NCBI GenBank assembly: GCA_036785705.1
Contig: JAWUZG010001164.1
Span: 19,245-83,244 of the forward strand
Length of the DNA stretch: 64,000 nucleotides
Origin: Acanthornis magna
Taxonomy: Eukaryota; Chordata; Aves; Passeriformes; Acanthizidae
Direction of reading: 5' to 3'
Shown here: positions 1 to 11,300 of the stretch, piece after piece
Numbering within the stretch: position 1 is the stretch's first letter
How the letters are laid out: each line of letters opens with the position of its first letter
The notes under the pieces: generated by a model
Database searches by the model: none
What the model saw: only the letters and a program-made list of their open reading frames with translations
What the model was told of the DNA's origin: nothing
Position numbers and translations under genes: made by a program

Positions 1-3000
1 CGCAGAAACTTGCACCTGCGCCACAGGGAAAGGCCACGGCATCAGCCCCGTGCCGGGATCCGGGCGTGCCTGGGGGGCTGCCACAGCCCAGTGTGCCCCC
101 CGTGCCATCACTCACATTTTGGGCCCCCGCTCAAGGGAGAACTCGCAGTGGAAGATGATGATCACCCTCATGCTGCCGTCCAGGGCCACCATGGGCTGCT
201 CCAACAGGAATTCCTCCACTTCCTGCTGCAGCGGCAGGTTCACAGCACCCTGGCGAGGTACAGGAGGCTCCGTTTTCCCCTCTGCCTCCCATTGCATTTT
301 CTGCAGGGACCAATGACGCTGTCGCCCAGCCTCCCCCAGCCTCACCCAGCAGCAGCATCTCTCAAACTACTAGGGGGGCATCATCACCCTCTTCTTTGCG
401 TTTGAGTATCACCCCTTGACGGGGTGCTTGGCACTTTTCAGTGGGCTGCTCCATCCCTCTGGGGGCTCACAGTACCTCTGGGGGGCTGCTTTACTCCTCT
501 GTGGGGGCTCAGTATCTTAGGAGGGGTTGCTAAATCTCTCAGAGGGTACTGAACAAATGCCAGGGGGATCCTGAATCCCTGTGGTGTCAGCATCTCCTGG
601 GGAGCTGCTCAACACCTCGTGGTGGGCTCAGCACCTCTGAGGGTGGATGGGCTTTGGGCACCCCCACTGCTGCCTGCCCCGGGGGCACGGGGGGATTCTG
701 ACCTTGACGTGGCCTCCCTCGTACTCGTAGGGGTAGCGGCAGTCCACGATGATGCTTCTGTCGATGGAGCTGCTGAAGCGCCCCGTCAGCACCGCTGCCA
801 GCTGCGGGGGGAGCGTGTCACCAAGGCAGGGGACACATGGGGGGGCAGGCAATGGGGAGCAGGCAGTCAGCCCCTCGGGGGGGCTGGGGAGGGGCTGCAG
901 CCCCCTTACCGTGGCAGGGGAGATGTACTTCAGGCCCGGGTCCTTCCCGTCCACCATCGGCAGGAGGTGAGCCTGCAGGAGACAGGCTCTGGGCTCATAC
1001 ACGTCCCCGGGACACCTCCCGCGGGTGGTACCTGTCCCCCCATCCCAGTGGCCTGCTCTTCTCCCGTGGGAGGGGACAGTCTGTGCAGGGGACAAGTGGC
1101 TGTGGCACAGAGCTGGAGCAGAGGAGCATCCAGTGCAGGAGCTGCAGGCTGGAAAATCAGAGCCCCAAGGCCCTGTGTCCCCAGGCAAGGGCCACCAGAT
1201 CGCTTTGGGCTCTTGCAGTGGGGCAGGGCGCTGATGATGGTCGCTGTTTCAGAATCATGGGGGCAGCACCCCCAGACCTGCCCTGTCCTCGTGGCCCTAC
1301 CTTGGAGAAGTCCCCAATGAGCTCCTGGTCATCGTTGGCCAGCACTTTCTCGATTTCCTCCAGCTGGGCAGACCTGGAAGGCTCCAGCCATGCTCCCTGT
1401 GGAGGCACCAAGCACAGACACCGCCCGATGTCAGCAGGGGCCCTGGCAGAGCCGGGGCACGGCGCAGTCCCAGCAGACACAGGCTGGGGCTCAGCCCTCG
1501 CCTTCCCCATCACCCACCGGCTCCACGGACGCCTCCTGGCCAGGGCTGCCGGCCTCCGTCCTCTGCCGCTTGGCCTTGACAGGACTGTCCCTGTCCGAGG
1601 GCTGTCTTCGCTTCAGGGCCAGCCTGCGCTCACTGCCGTGCACCGAGGGCGAGAGGAAAAGCTGCCGGCACAGGCTGCGTTTGCCTGGACGCTGTGGGGA
1701 GAGCCCGAGCTGCTGCCTGGGGCTCTGGCAAGCGCCCAGCACCAGGAGGGAAGGTTCCCACTGCCCTTGCCCAAGACAAGGCCACAGCCCCTGGGCTGCT
1801 GTTGCTGAGCAAGCAGCCCCCAGCCCAGGGACACTGGGCACCAGACCACCCTCTGGACACCCCAAGCTATGTACCAGCTTTGCCTCCTCCTTCCTCATCA
1901 CTGGCGTGGTCAGCAGCTTCTCCATCCCTTGGGGCACTGTGTCACTCAGCCAGGGCGGCAGCTGGGGGCACTTGGGGAAGAGGCAGAGGACACAGTGAAT
2001 GGGACAAGTCCTGACGCCTCCTTGCCACCCCCAGGCAGGGCTGCATCCCATAGCCGAGCTCCATCCCCAATGGACCAATGCCTTCCAGGTTTGGAGACAG
2101 TGCCCCCCTGACCCTCCAGGCCATTTATCTCCCACACCCACAGGTCTCCAGGGCACCCGGGGAGGCTGCAGTGGCAGCTGCCATGTGAGCAGCTCCAAGA
2201 TCACCCATCCCTTGTGCCCCCCCGATCCCTCCAGCATCTCTCTCTCACTGGCAGCTCTGATGTGGGCCGGGGGCTCTTGGCAAGGAGGTCCCTCTTGGCA
2301 GCCCCATGCACGGCGGGCAGTGGGCTCGGCTGGCCCAGCCTCTGCAGCTTCCTGGGGACAAAGGCCTCCTGCAGTGGGGGGGAACACGGCGTTAGCACCG
2401 CTCTGCTTCCTCCCTGCTCCCCAAGGTCTCGCTGCCCCACTCACCTCATCATCGGGCTCCCTCCGGCGCCGCCGCCCTGTGCCGCTGCGCACCTGGAGCT
2501 GCGAGATGCCCTTCAGGAGCGCGCTGGCTTCCAGCTGCCATGCCTGTGGGACAAGCAGCGGCTGAGAGGTGCTGCACAGCCCTGCCCGCTCCCCTGGCTC
2601 CATCCTCCTCGTCCCAGCTCGCCCAGGGACTCGGCAGGATGCGGCCTCGCTGTGCTCAGCCCTGCGCAGCCTGCAGCACTTACCCGCAAGGAGTGCATCC
2701 TCTGGCCAAGGAGCTTCCTGCTGCAAGAGCTGCGAAAGGAAAGGCTCAAATGGCACCGGCTCTCCTGGACCCATGTGGCCCACCCCTCTGCCATTGTCAC
2801 CTCTATCCCGCAGGCCTTCAGGGCAGGATAAGACCTGCCAGGGCTGTCACCGCTCCCTGGAGGGGCAAAACCACCTCCAGGCACTGAGCAGAGACCTGAA
2901 TGGGACCGCAGGAGGGGCACGGGGCCGGCCTGGCATTTGATTCTGGGACAGGGACAGCCTGGCCACGGGGACAGCCTGGCATTCCTGTCGTGCTGCAGGG

Positions 3001-4146
3001 ACTGTGGCCCTTCACTTACTCTTTGCGAGCTCTCCCAGACTCCGGCATCATTTTCTGGGAGCTGTGGGGAGAGGAGAGATGGAGTTAGTCGGGGCTGGCA
3101 TCCATGTCCCCACCCAAGCAGCTGCAGTTGTCACCCCCCAGACACAGAGTGGGAGTCACAGCTGCATGCACAGCCCCCAGCGAGGCTGAGAGCGGGCGCT
3201 GCTGCTCGTGGGAGGCGGGAGAGGGACAGGGGGTGTCCCCAGGGGGACGTGGGGATGGGGCCACTCACTCTTTCCGCACCGCGGCCGAGTTCCGCTGTGC
3301 GCGGCTGTCCGGCCCCAATCCTGCGGGAACAAAGGGCGGGGTAGCCTCGGTGTAGGGATCGGGCTCCATCCTCAGCCCAGAGCCCTGGGCAGGGTGGACT
3401 CCTGCCCCCCACCAGGAGGGTGGCACGGCGGCTGGGAGCAGCGGTCCCCATGGAATGTCGCGTGTCACGGCGAGCACGGTCCCCAGCCAGCGGAGCGGTT
3501 CCTGGCTGAGCCCCAGGGAGGGCAGTTTTGGGCTCCCTACAAGCTCCCCCAAGCGCCTCAAGCTCCTCCTCAGCCCCTCGGCCAAGCCCCCCCGCCACAT
3601 GGCTGAGCCCTCTGCTGTAGCCCCTGCACGAGCCCCGGCCCGAGGGGGGCGGCTGGGGACGGTTGTGGGGCGGAGCAGCCCCATCGCTCACCTGCACGCG
3701 TGGGCTGCGAGGAGATGGAGTCCCGGCAACAGTCCGAGGCCACGGGCTGCGGGGACGGGGTGTCCCAGAGCAGCGGGATGGGCAGCCCCCAGCGCCCCCT
3801 CTTCAGGGTGTCCCTGCGGGTGGTCGGCACGGGCAAGTGTCAGTGCCCCGAGTGCCCCTCGCCCCTTCTTGCCCTGGCGGGGCGGGGGGCACGAGCTGAA
3901 GGAGGGCATCCCAAAAGCGTCCAAGCCGCCTTTGGCACGGCCCCAGCGCCGAGCCCCGCGCGGGGCAGCCGTGTCACCTCGGGGTAGCCCCGCGTGGGGC
4001 GGGTGGCCACAGCTGCCCCAGCCCTGCGGCCCCCGGCCACCGCCTCACCTGTCCGGCGCCAGCGGCGTGAGCGGAGCCGTGCCCGGAGAGGGCAGCGGCG
4101 AGATGGCCACCGGCCCGGGGAGCCCGCGGCCGCCGTCCAGTGCCAT
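1..4146 (-). CDS. CDC25: CDC25-family dual-specificity phosphatase, copy A (3' end beyond window)
   Basis: Cell-cycle phosphatase expected to activate cyclin-dependent kinases by removing inhibitory Thr/Tyr phosphates. Coding exons on the minus strand: 4049-4146 (ATG at 4146), 3692-3813, 3269-3320, 3020-3061, 2684-2729, 2445-2543, 2249-2368, 1875-1970, 1518-1691, 1301-1396, 910-972, 703-801, 116-249, and the first 15 bases of exon 14. Borders are GT-AG and phases agree. Family marks are LIGDFSK (exon 10), DLKYISP-like LKYISP (exon 11), [12 protein letters not shown] (exon 12) and HCEFSLER (exon 13). Exon 14 runs off the edge, so the last ~80 residues are not seen. Two substitutions are private to this copy: Asn300Lys and Lys396Met, the latter seven residues before the catalytic His. 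By eye the catalytic half is nearest CDC25A, with some CDC25C-like residues; the paralogue is not settled. Confidence 0.9.
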
Positions 4147-4399
4147 GGCCCGGGCAGGCACCGAGCGAGTGAGCGAGGATCGAGCTCCGGCAAGTGACCG
4201 GGGACAGGGGATAGGGGACAGGGTACAGGTGGCAAGGCACAGGCGACAGGAGACAGGGGACAGGTGGCTGGAAGTGACAAGAGGGAAGAGGAGAAGAGAG
4301 GTGAGAGGCGAGAGTTAATAGGTGGCAAGAGGTGAGCAGAGGTGAGCAGAGGTGAGCAGTCGGGACCAGTCGTGAGCAGAGGCGACAGGTGACATGTGC
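4147..4399 (-). other. 5' leader region of copy A with GACAGG and GGTGAGCA short repeats
   Basis: Between the ATG and the CCAAT promoter lies a purine-rich stretch on the plus strand. It is built of loose GACAGG/GGACAGG repeats (about 4197-4270) and three GGTGAGCAGA repeats (about 4330-4360). In gene sense this is a pyrimidine-rich 5' leader or proximal promoter. The number of GGTGAGCA units differs among copies, as expected for a slippage-prone tract. The same region follows copies B-E; in F it is cut at 52933 by the retrovirus. Confidence 0.6.
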
Positions 4400-4624
4400 C
4401 ACCCGCCCGCTCGGGTTGACAGTAACGGGAATAACAACAACAGCGGCACCTGCAGCCAATGGGAGAGCGCGGCGGGCGCGAGGCGACGCGTGCAGCCAAT
4501 GAGAGGTGGCGGCGAGCGCGAGGGCACGCCGCCGGCCAATGAGAGGTGGCGGCGGCGCTTGGGGGCACGAGAGGCGGCGGTTTCGGTGCCGAAAAAGGCG
4601 GGGCCGCACCAGAGGGGCGGGGCC
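4400..4624 (-). promoter_or_regulatory. Copy A promoter: three CCAAT boxes at 40-bp spacing, GC box, palindrome
   Basis: CCAAT pentamers lie at 4456-4460, 4496-4500 and 4536-4540, exactly 40 bp apart, in inverted (ATTGG) orientation relative to the gene, 310-390 bp upstream of the ATG. Nearby are a Myb-type TAACGG at about 4423, a 14-bp palindrome TTTCGGTGCCGAAA at 4581-4594, and a GC box (GGGGCGGGGCC) at about 4614-4624. Multiple phased CCAAT boxes bound by NF-Y are known from G2/M promoters, including CDC25C. No TATA box and no clear CHR (TTTGAA) element was seen. The transcription start is not defined. Confidence 0.75.
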
Positions 4625-7600
4625 AGCCTTGTCCCCTCACGGCGCCGGGCCAGGCCTCGTCCCTGCAGGGGACACTCGCTCAGCGCTCATGGCCCTCCTG
4701 TCTCACCTGCAGGGGAATAAACTCATGGCGTGACAACACCGTGTCAAGCAGGCCACGGCACTGAGTGCTACATCCTGTCCTAAGAAAGCAAGGCTGAAAT
4801 CTTGCAGCTTGCGTTTGTGTTGGTGGAGTTTCTTTTTTTTAAAGGCAGCTGTGAACGGCCTGCTCTGTTTGCCTGCCAAAACCTTTAATTTCTCTACTAA
4901 ACTTGAAAAAAAAATCAATTGACTGTCACTCGTGCTTAATGGCACTTGATTTCTTTGCTCTTGCAAAACAGGCCTTGACACAAGTCCCTGGTGTTTATTT
5001 CCTCGAAGGTTCCAACCTGCCTCAGTTTCCTCGTGCATGTGTCCAAGCAGATGGAATTTTAACAGAGGAAAAGACGGGAGGGGGGTGGAATCATGATCAA
5101 GTGTTTGATGTACTTCTGTTTTCTCCCTGTGCCTGGAGATCACACCTCCCCAAGGACTCCAGTCCATTTCACGGGTGTTGGGAAGGCGCCCCATTCCTCT
5201 GCTTGAGGGCCAACAGGCCTGCAGAAAGCAGCACTTCTCCTGCTCACAGCTAATTTCCAAGGCTTTTTTTATATATACATGGATTTATATCTAAGCCAGG
5301 AATTCTGAGAAAGCTGTGTGTCACTCAAGCCTGTGACATGTCTTGCTATTCAAGCACTGCAGACTGCTGCTTTTAAAAGATTTGAAGAGCCGAAAGGGGA
5401 ATTTGACCAAAACTCAAATTGCAGATGATTTCAGATCCAGGCCTTTGTTTGTGCCCTTTTGTGCAATCATTTCTTTAACAGAGCAGTAATTGGCATTTCT
5501 GCTTTCTGCTTTTAACTGCTCAGCTCTGGGGCAGATTAAGTGGCCTTCCTGGTACCCCACAGCCCCCTTATTACTCCCTCTCCACCCTTCAATTTAGGAT
5601 GTGCCCCTTCTCCCACATGCAGCCCTCCTACATAAAGAGATGGGAGCTCACACACAGGTATTTCAGGACCTGTCAATTTATTGTGCCTTTATCTGGACAC
5701 AATAAATTTCAATGATTTATGTCTTGATCTTTCAGCTGCCTTCTTGCACAGCAGCAATCCACAAGTTCGATCTGGTCTTGCTGCCTGACAGCAGCAGTGC
5801 TAAATGAAAAGGCAGGAGCAGCCCAGTGCATCCTTAAAAACTTGATTGGAGTGGCACGGTGCAGACTGCAAGTACAGTCCCAAGTCCAAATATCCCCAAC
5901 TTCAGTCCCCAGGCCGCCCAGGCCTGCAGAGCCCGGGCTCTGCTGCCGGTGGCCGCCCTTTGCCAGCCCACGGCAGAGCTGGATGTGTGTCACGATGTGC
6001 AAAAGGATGTTCTGGAGGGCAGGGAGGCAGAGGAAAACCCATGGAGGTTGTGGCAGCTCAGGGCTATGGCAGCCAACCTGCGAGAGCCACCTGGCTGTGC
6101 CTGTCCTGGCAGGGAGCAGTAGAATGAGGCTTTGCTCCCTGCAGCATCGCCTTCAGCCCCATCCCTGCATTCCCTGCTGGAGTGCCAGGAACAGGAGGAC
6201 TAGAAACAGTGCAAAAGAAGAGAAAAAGGAGCCTGCCTGTAGACCTGAACTTGGGTTGCTGCTGAGGCTTGTGCCCCTCCTTGCTTTCCCTGCTGTGTGT
6301 TGGTAGGTGTTACATTTGTTATTTGTCCAGTCCAGGAGACTCCTGAAATGACCAGATAACAGTACAGGTACAATTGGAAATAATGGTAGTTAAAAAAAAA
6401 AAAAAAGGCCTGCCCTAGCGTGTTTTATCTACGGCTAAAGGCAGCATCCCAAATACCTGCTTTAGGTCCAGGCGTGCTGGATGAAGCGGCTAATGCCCAG
6501 TTTCTCACTCTTTAGGCACCCCACAGCTGGCCTGCAGCTTCCCACCAGGAAGTGGCCTGAGCAAAAGGCTGCAGAGCCCAGCAGAAGGTAACTAAAGCTC
6601 ACTAGATTCCAGAATACTTCCTGCATTCACTGCAATGTTAAAAAATGCTAGCACGTATGAACTCTTCAGAGATTTACAGGCACTATGTGGAGATTATGTG
6701 CAAAAGTCTGCAGATTTTTTTGTTAGTTTGGTTTTTGGGGGGCTTTTTTGTTGTTGTTTCGCTTTTTGGCGGTTTTTTTTTGGTGGGGTTTTTTTGTTGT
6801 TGCCGGTTTTTTTGTTTTTTTGTTTTTCTGGCTGTGTGTGTGCAGATTGTCCTTTGGAGAGTTTTTAATAGGATTGTCTATGAGGAAGCACTGATCCAGG
6901 ACCCCATTGGCAGCACACTGGGATGGAGCAGGACGTGGGTGTGGTGGCTGAGGAGGTGCAGGTGGGGAGCCAGGGGCATTTTGGCCATGGGTGGATTTTC
7001 TTGTGGGGCACAAACCAAAGCAAAGGCGATGCCCAAGCCCAAGAACCAGGCCACTGTCATCCAGCCAGGGAAGGGTTCTCGGGGGGGCACATGGAAAGGC
7101 CCCCTGGGGCATCCTGGAGTGCCATCAGCTCCTCAGGAATCTGGGGAAGTGGAGGGGCAGGATGGGCGCCCCAAGGGTGACTGAAGCAGGTGGCACTGGG
7201 AGGTCACTGGCCACAGAGAGAACGGGGCACACTGGTGTTAAGGATACAAACCCCTTCAACGTCCCACCAAGCCCTGTCCCCCACAATAGGATTGTCACAA
7301 GCCTGGGTGTCCTGCAAAGGCCAGAAGACCCCTGAGAAAAGAGGGGTATCATGGCTGTGGGGGTGCCAGGGAGAGGGATGAGGTGTGAAAGCCCTGGGGG
7401 TCCTGATGAGCCCAGCCCCACTCAAGAGGGGTGAGGTTACTCTGGGGGTCCCATGGAGAGGGGCTGGAATCACTACAGAAAGGTCTCAGAATTTGGGGGG
7501 GTTAATGGTCTTGAGTGTCCTGCTGAGCCCTGAGCACCAAAATGGGGCTGCACATTCCTGGGAATCCTCTTGGGCCAAGGTTCCCCTCTGGACCGAGTGT

Positions 7601-8060
7601 CCCAGCCCTGAGGGCAGCTCCAAAGTTCAGGAGAGCCCCTGAGAAAAGAGAGGATCTTGGCTCTTGGGCTCCCAGGGGAAGGGGCGGGATGTCACCACCC
7701 CAAGTGTCCCTGGAGTCCTGCCAAGCCCAGCATGCCCTGGAAAGGGGGTCCCTTGCAGGGGGTGTCCAGGGCCATCCTGCACTGCCACCCCCCCGTGCAG
7801 GGACAGCAGCCAAGGGGCCAACACTTGTCCCCACCCCACCCACCCTGTCCTTGGGATGCCACCACGCACCCCAGAGAAGCCATGGCCCCATCTGTCCCTG
7901 TCCCCAAGCCTCCAGCCCAGCCTGCCCGTGCCCCCAGCCCCGGATCAGGGCCACCCATCCCTGCAGAGCCCTGGGCTGCGCAGTGAGAGCTCAGGAGCCA
8001 CCTTTGTTCTCCTGCAATAGGAGTTTCTTAGCAGAGACTGTAACTAACAATCCTAACAAC
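4625..8060. other. Short-type intergenic spacer A-B, no convincing gene
   Basis: Contents in order: AT-richer unique sequence (4740-6390) with AATAAA signals on both strands near 5676-5700, a poly(A) run at about 6392-6406, a T/G-rich low-complexity block (6714-6832), and a GC-rich stretch (about 7240-7980) of degenerate direct repeats. The repeats share the phrases CCTGAGAAAAGAG and GTCCTGC-AGCCC. Open frames here (up to 190 codons) lack family motifs and lie in low-complexity sequence. I see no supported gene. Confidence 0.6.
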
Positions 8061-8347
8061 AAACAAACACAAAAACATAACAGTAAGCAAAGACAAAAAT
8101 ATTTATTACAATAAACGAACACAAAAATATTTATAACAAGAAACAAACACAAAAATACTTGTATCAACAAACGAACACAAAAGTATTTATAAAGAAGAAA
8201 CAAAGGCAAAGCCCATCTGAACACTAACCACCGCCCCAAAACCATCCTCACAAAGCAGACCAAGGCGCGGCGCATCCCCGGCCGAGGGAAGCCTTCACAC
8301 GCTCGCAGCTCCAGCGCTCCCCCGGCGCGGCTGCGGAGCCCGAGCGC
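8061..8347 (-). terminator. 3' UTR and poly(A) signal of copy B with 28-bp repeats
   Basis: After the stop at 8348-8350 the minus strand runs through about 150 GC-rich bases, then five copies of a 28-bp AT-rich repeat (8061-8196, first unit 24 bp). Plus-strand units start AAACRAACACAAAA. An AATAAA poly(A) signal reads on the minus strand at 8107-8102, inside the second unit. Mature 3' UTR would be about 260 bases. Confidence 0.7.
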
Positions 8348-11300
8348 TCACAGGTCCCTGCCGCGGCTGAAGAGCTCCCGCCGGCCGCGCTCGCGGAGCC
8401 AGCACTGCCCGCGGAACTTGCGCAGCTCCTCCTTGAACGACGGGTGCTGCATGGGCCGATAGCTGCGCGGCTCGCAGAGGCTCTGCAACGCACAGAGCCG
8501 TCAGCCCCCGCAGCACAGCAGCCCCCGGGCCGCCCCCAGCCCGGGCCAAAGCCAGCGCCCCCGGCCCCCGGAGCAGCCCCCGGCCCTGGGGATGCCATCC
8601 CTCCCATCCCGGGCAGGATGCTCAGAGCCACAGCTGCTGCCCTCCCCGCTGCCTTGTGCCCCCGCGCTTCTTGCCCTCCCGGCACGCACGCCCTGCCCCC
8701 CAGGGGACACGGGGCGGGACTCACCGGGAAGCGAAAGAAGAAGTCGCGGTAGCCGCCCTTCAAGACGTACAGCTCGGGGTAGTGCAGCCGCGGGTAGTCG
8801 TGGCAGGAGCGATCCTTCTCCCGCAGAAACTTGCACCTGCGCCACAGGGAAAGGCCACGGCATCAGCCCCGTGCCGGGATCCGGGCGTGCCTGGGGGGCT
8901 GCCACAGCCCAGTGTGCCCCCCGTGCCATCACTCACATTTTGGGCCCCCGCTCAAGGGAGAACTCGCAGTGGAAGATGATAATCACCCTCTTGCTGCCGT
9001 CCAGGGCCACCATGGGCTGCTCCAACAGGAATTCCTCCACTTCCTGCTGCAGCGGCAGGTTCACAGCACCCTGGTGAGGTACAGGAGGCTCCGTTTTCCC
9101 CTCTGCCTCCCATTGCATTTTCTGCAGGGACCAATGACGCTGTCGCTCAGCGTCGCCCAGCCTCCCCCAGCAGCAGCATCTCCCAAACTACTAGGGGGGC
9201 ATCATCACCCTCTTCTTTGCGTTTGAGTATCACCCCTTAACGGGGTGCTTGGCACTTTTCAGTGGGCTGCTCCATCCCTCTGGGGGCTCACAGTACCTCT
9301 GGGAGGCTGCTTTACTCCTCTGTGGGGGCTCAGTATCTTAGGAGGGGTTGCTAAATCTCTCAGAGAGTACTGAACAAATGCCGGGGGGATCCTGAATCCC
9401 TGTGGTGTCAGCATCTCCTGGGGAGCTGCTCAACACCTCGTGGTGGGCTCAGCACCTCTGAGGGTGGATGGGCTTCGGGCACCCCCACTGCTGCCTGCCC
9501 GGGGGGCCACGGGGGGATTCTGACCTTGACGTGGCCTCCCTCGTACTCGTAGGGGTAGCGGCAGTCCACGATGATGCTTCTGTCGATGGAGCTGCTGAAG
9601 CGCCCTGTCAGCACCGCTGCCAGCTGCGGGGGGAGCGTGTCACCAAGGCAGGGGACACATGGGGGGGCAGGCAATGGGGAGCAGGCAGTCAGCCCCTCGG
9701 GGGGGCTGGGGAGGGGCTGCAGCCCCCTTACCGTGGCAGGGGAGATGTACTTCAGGCCCGGGTCCTTCCCGTCCACCATCGGCAGGAGGTGAGCCTGCAG
9801 GAGACAGGCTCTGGGCTCATACACGTCCCCGGGACACCTCCCGGGGGTGGTACCTGTCCCCCCATCCCAGTGGCCTGCTCTTCTCCCGTGGGAGGGGACA
9901 GTCTGTGCAGGGGACAAGTGGCTGTGGCACAGAGCTGGAGCAGAGGAGCATCCAGTGCAGGAGCTGCAGGCTGGAAAATCAGAGCCCCAAGGCCCTGTGT
10001 CCCCAGGCAAGGGCCACCAGATCGCTTTGGGCTCTTGCAGTGGGGCAGGGCACTGATGATGGTCGCTGTTTCAGAATCATGGGGGCAGCACCCCCATAGC
10101 TGCCCTGTCCTCGTGGCCCTACCTTGGAGAAGTCCCCAATGAGCTCCTGGTCATCGTTGGCCAGCACGTTCTCGATTTCCTCCAGCTGGGCAGACCTGGA
10201 AGGCTCCAGCCATGCTCCCTGTGGAGGTACCAAGCACAGACACCGCCCGATGTCAGCAGGGGCTCTGGCAGAGCCGGGGCACAGCGCAGTCCCAGCAGAC
10301 ACAGGCTGGGGCTCAGCCCACGCCTTCCCCATCACCCACCGGCTCCACGGATGCCTCCTGGCCAGGGCTGCCGGCCTCCGTCCTCTGCCGCTTGGCCTTG
10401 ACAGGACTGTCCCTGTCCGAGGGCTGTCTTCGCTTCAGGGCCAGCCTGCGCTCACTGCCGTGCACCGAGGGCGAGAGGAAAAGCTGCCGGCACAGGCTGT
10501 GTTTGCCTGGACGCTGTGGGGAGAGCCCGAGCTGCTGCCTGGGGCTCTGGCAAGCGCCCAGCACCAGGAGGGAAGGTTCCCACTGCCCTTGCCCAAGACA
10601 AGGCCACAGCCCCTGGGCTGCTGTTGCTGAGCAAGCAGCCCCCAGCCCAGGGACACTGGGCACCAGACCACCCTCTGGACACCCCAAGCCATGTACCAGC
10701 TTTGCCTCCTCCTTCGTCATCACTGGCGTGGTCAGCAGCTTCTCCATCCCCTGGGGCACTGTGTCACTCAGCCAGGGCGGCAGCTGGGGGCACTTGGGGA
10801 AGAGGCAGAGGACACAGTGAATGGGACAAGTCCTGACGCCTCCTTGCCACCCCCAGGCAGGGCTGCATCCCATAGCCGAGCTCCATCCCCAATGGACCAA
10901 TGCCTTCCAGGTTTGGAGACAGTGCCCCCCTGACCCTCCAGGCCATTTATCTCCCACACCCACAGGTCTCCAGGGCACCCGGGGAGGCTGCAGTGGCAGC
11001 TGCCATGTGAGCAGCTCCAAGATCACCCATCCCTTGTGCCCCCCCGATCCCTCCAGCATCTCTCTCTCACTGGCAGCTCTGATGTGGGCCGGGGGCTCTT
11101 GGCAAGGAGGTCCCTCTTGGCAGCCCCATGCACGGCGGGCAGTGGGCTCGGCTGGCCCAGCCTCTGCAGCTTCCTGGGGACAAAGGCCTCCTGCAGCGGG
11201 GGGGAACACGGAGTTAGCACCGCTCTGCTTCCTCCCTGCTCCCCAAGGTCTTGCTGCCCCACTCACCTCATCATCGGGCTCCCTCCGGCGCCGCCGCCCT

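Noticed and set aside
1491..2783. 430-codon minus-strand open frame, repeated in every unit
   Set aside because: It runs through exons 6, 8 and 9 of the CDC25-like gene plus the introns between them. The intronic parts have no family similarity and clear GT-AG borders interrupt it.
3455..4318. Long plus-strand open frames opposite exons 1-3
   Set aside because: GC-rich antisense shadow of the coding exons and promoter; Arg/Pro/Ala-rich with no motif.
5650..6310. Possible small gene between AATAAA signals in the spacer
   Set aside because: Poly(A)-like signals occur on both strands and small frames exist, but no splice-consistent or recognisable protein could be built.
6635..7184. Hydrophobic Phe/Leu/Val-rich frames that look like a membrane protein
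   Set aside because: Translation of the T/G-rich low-complexity block; the hydrophobicity follows from the TTT/GTT content.
7542..8114. 190-codon plus-strand frame in the spacer
   Set aside because: Lies in GC-rich degenerate repeats and runs into the AT-rich 3' UTR repeats of the gene on the other strand; composition-driven.
7991..8275. Cys/Phe/Val-rich minus-strand frame of 94 codons
   Set aside because: It is the 28-bp 3' UTR repeat read through; no start context and repeat-driven.
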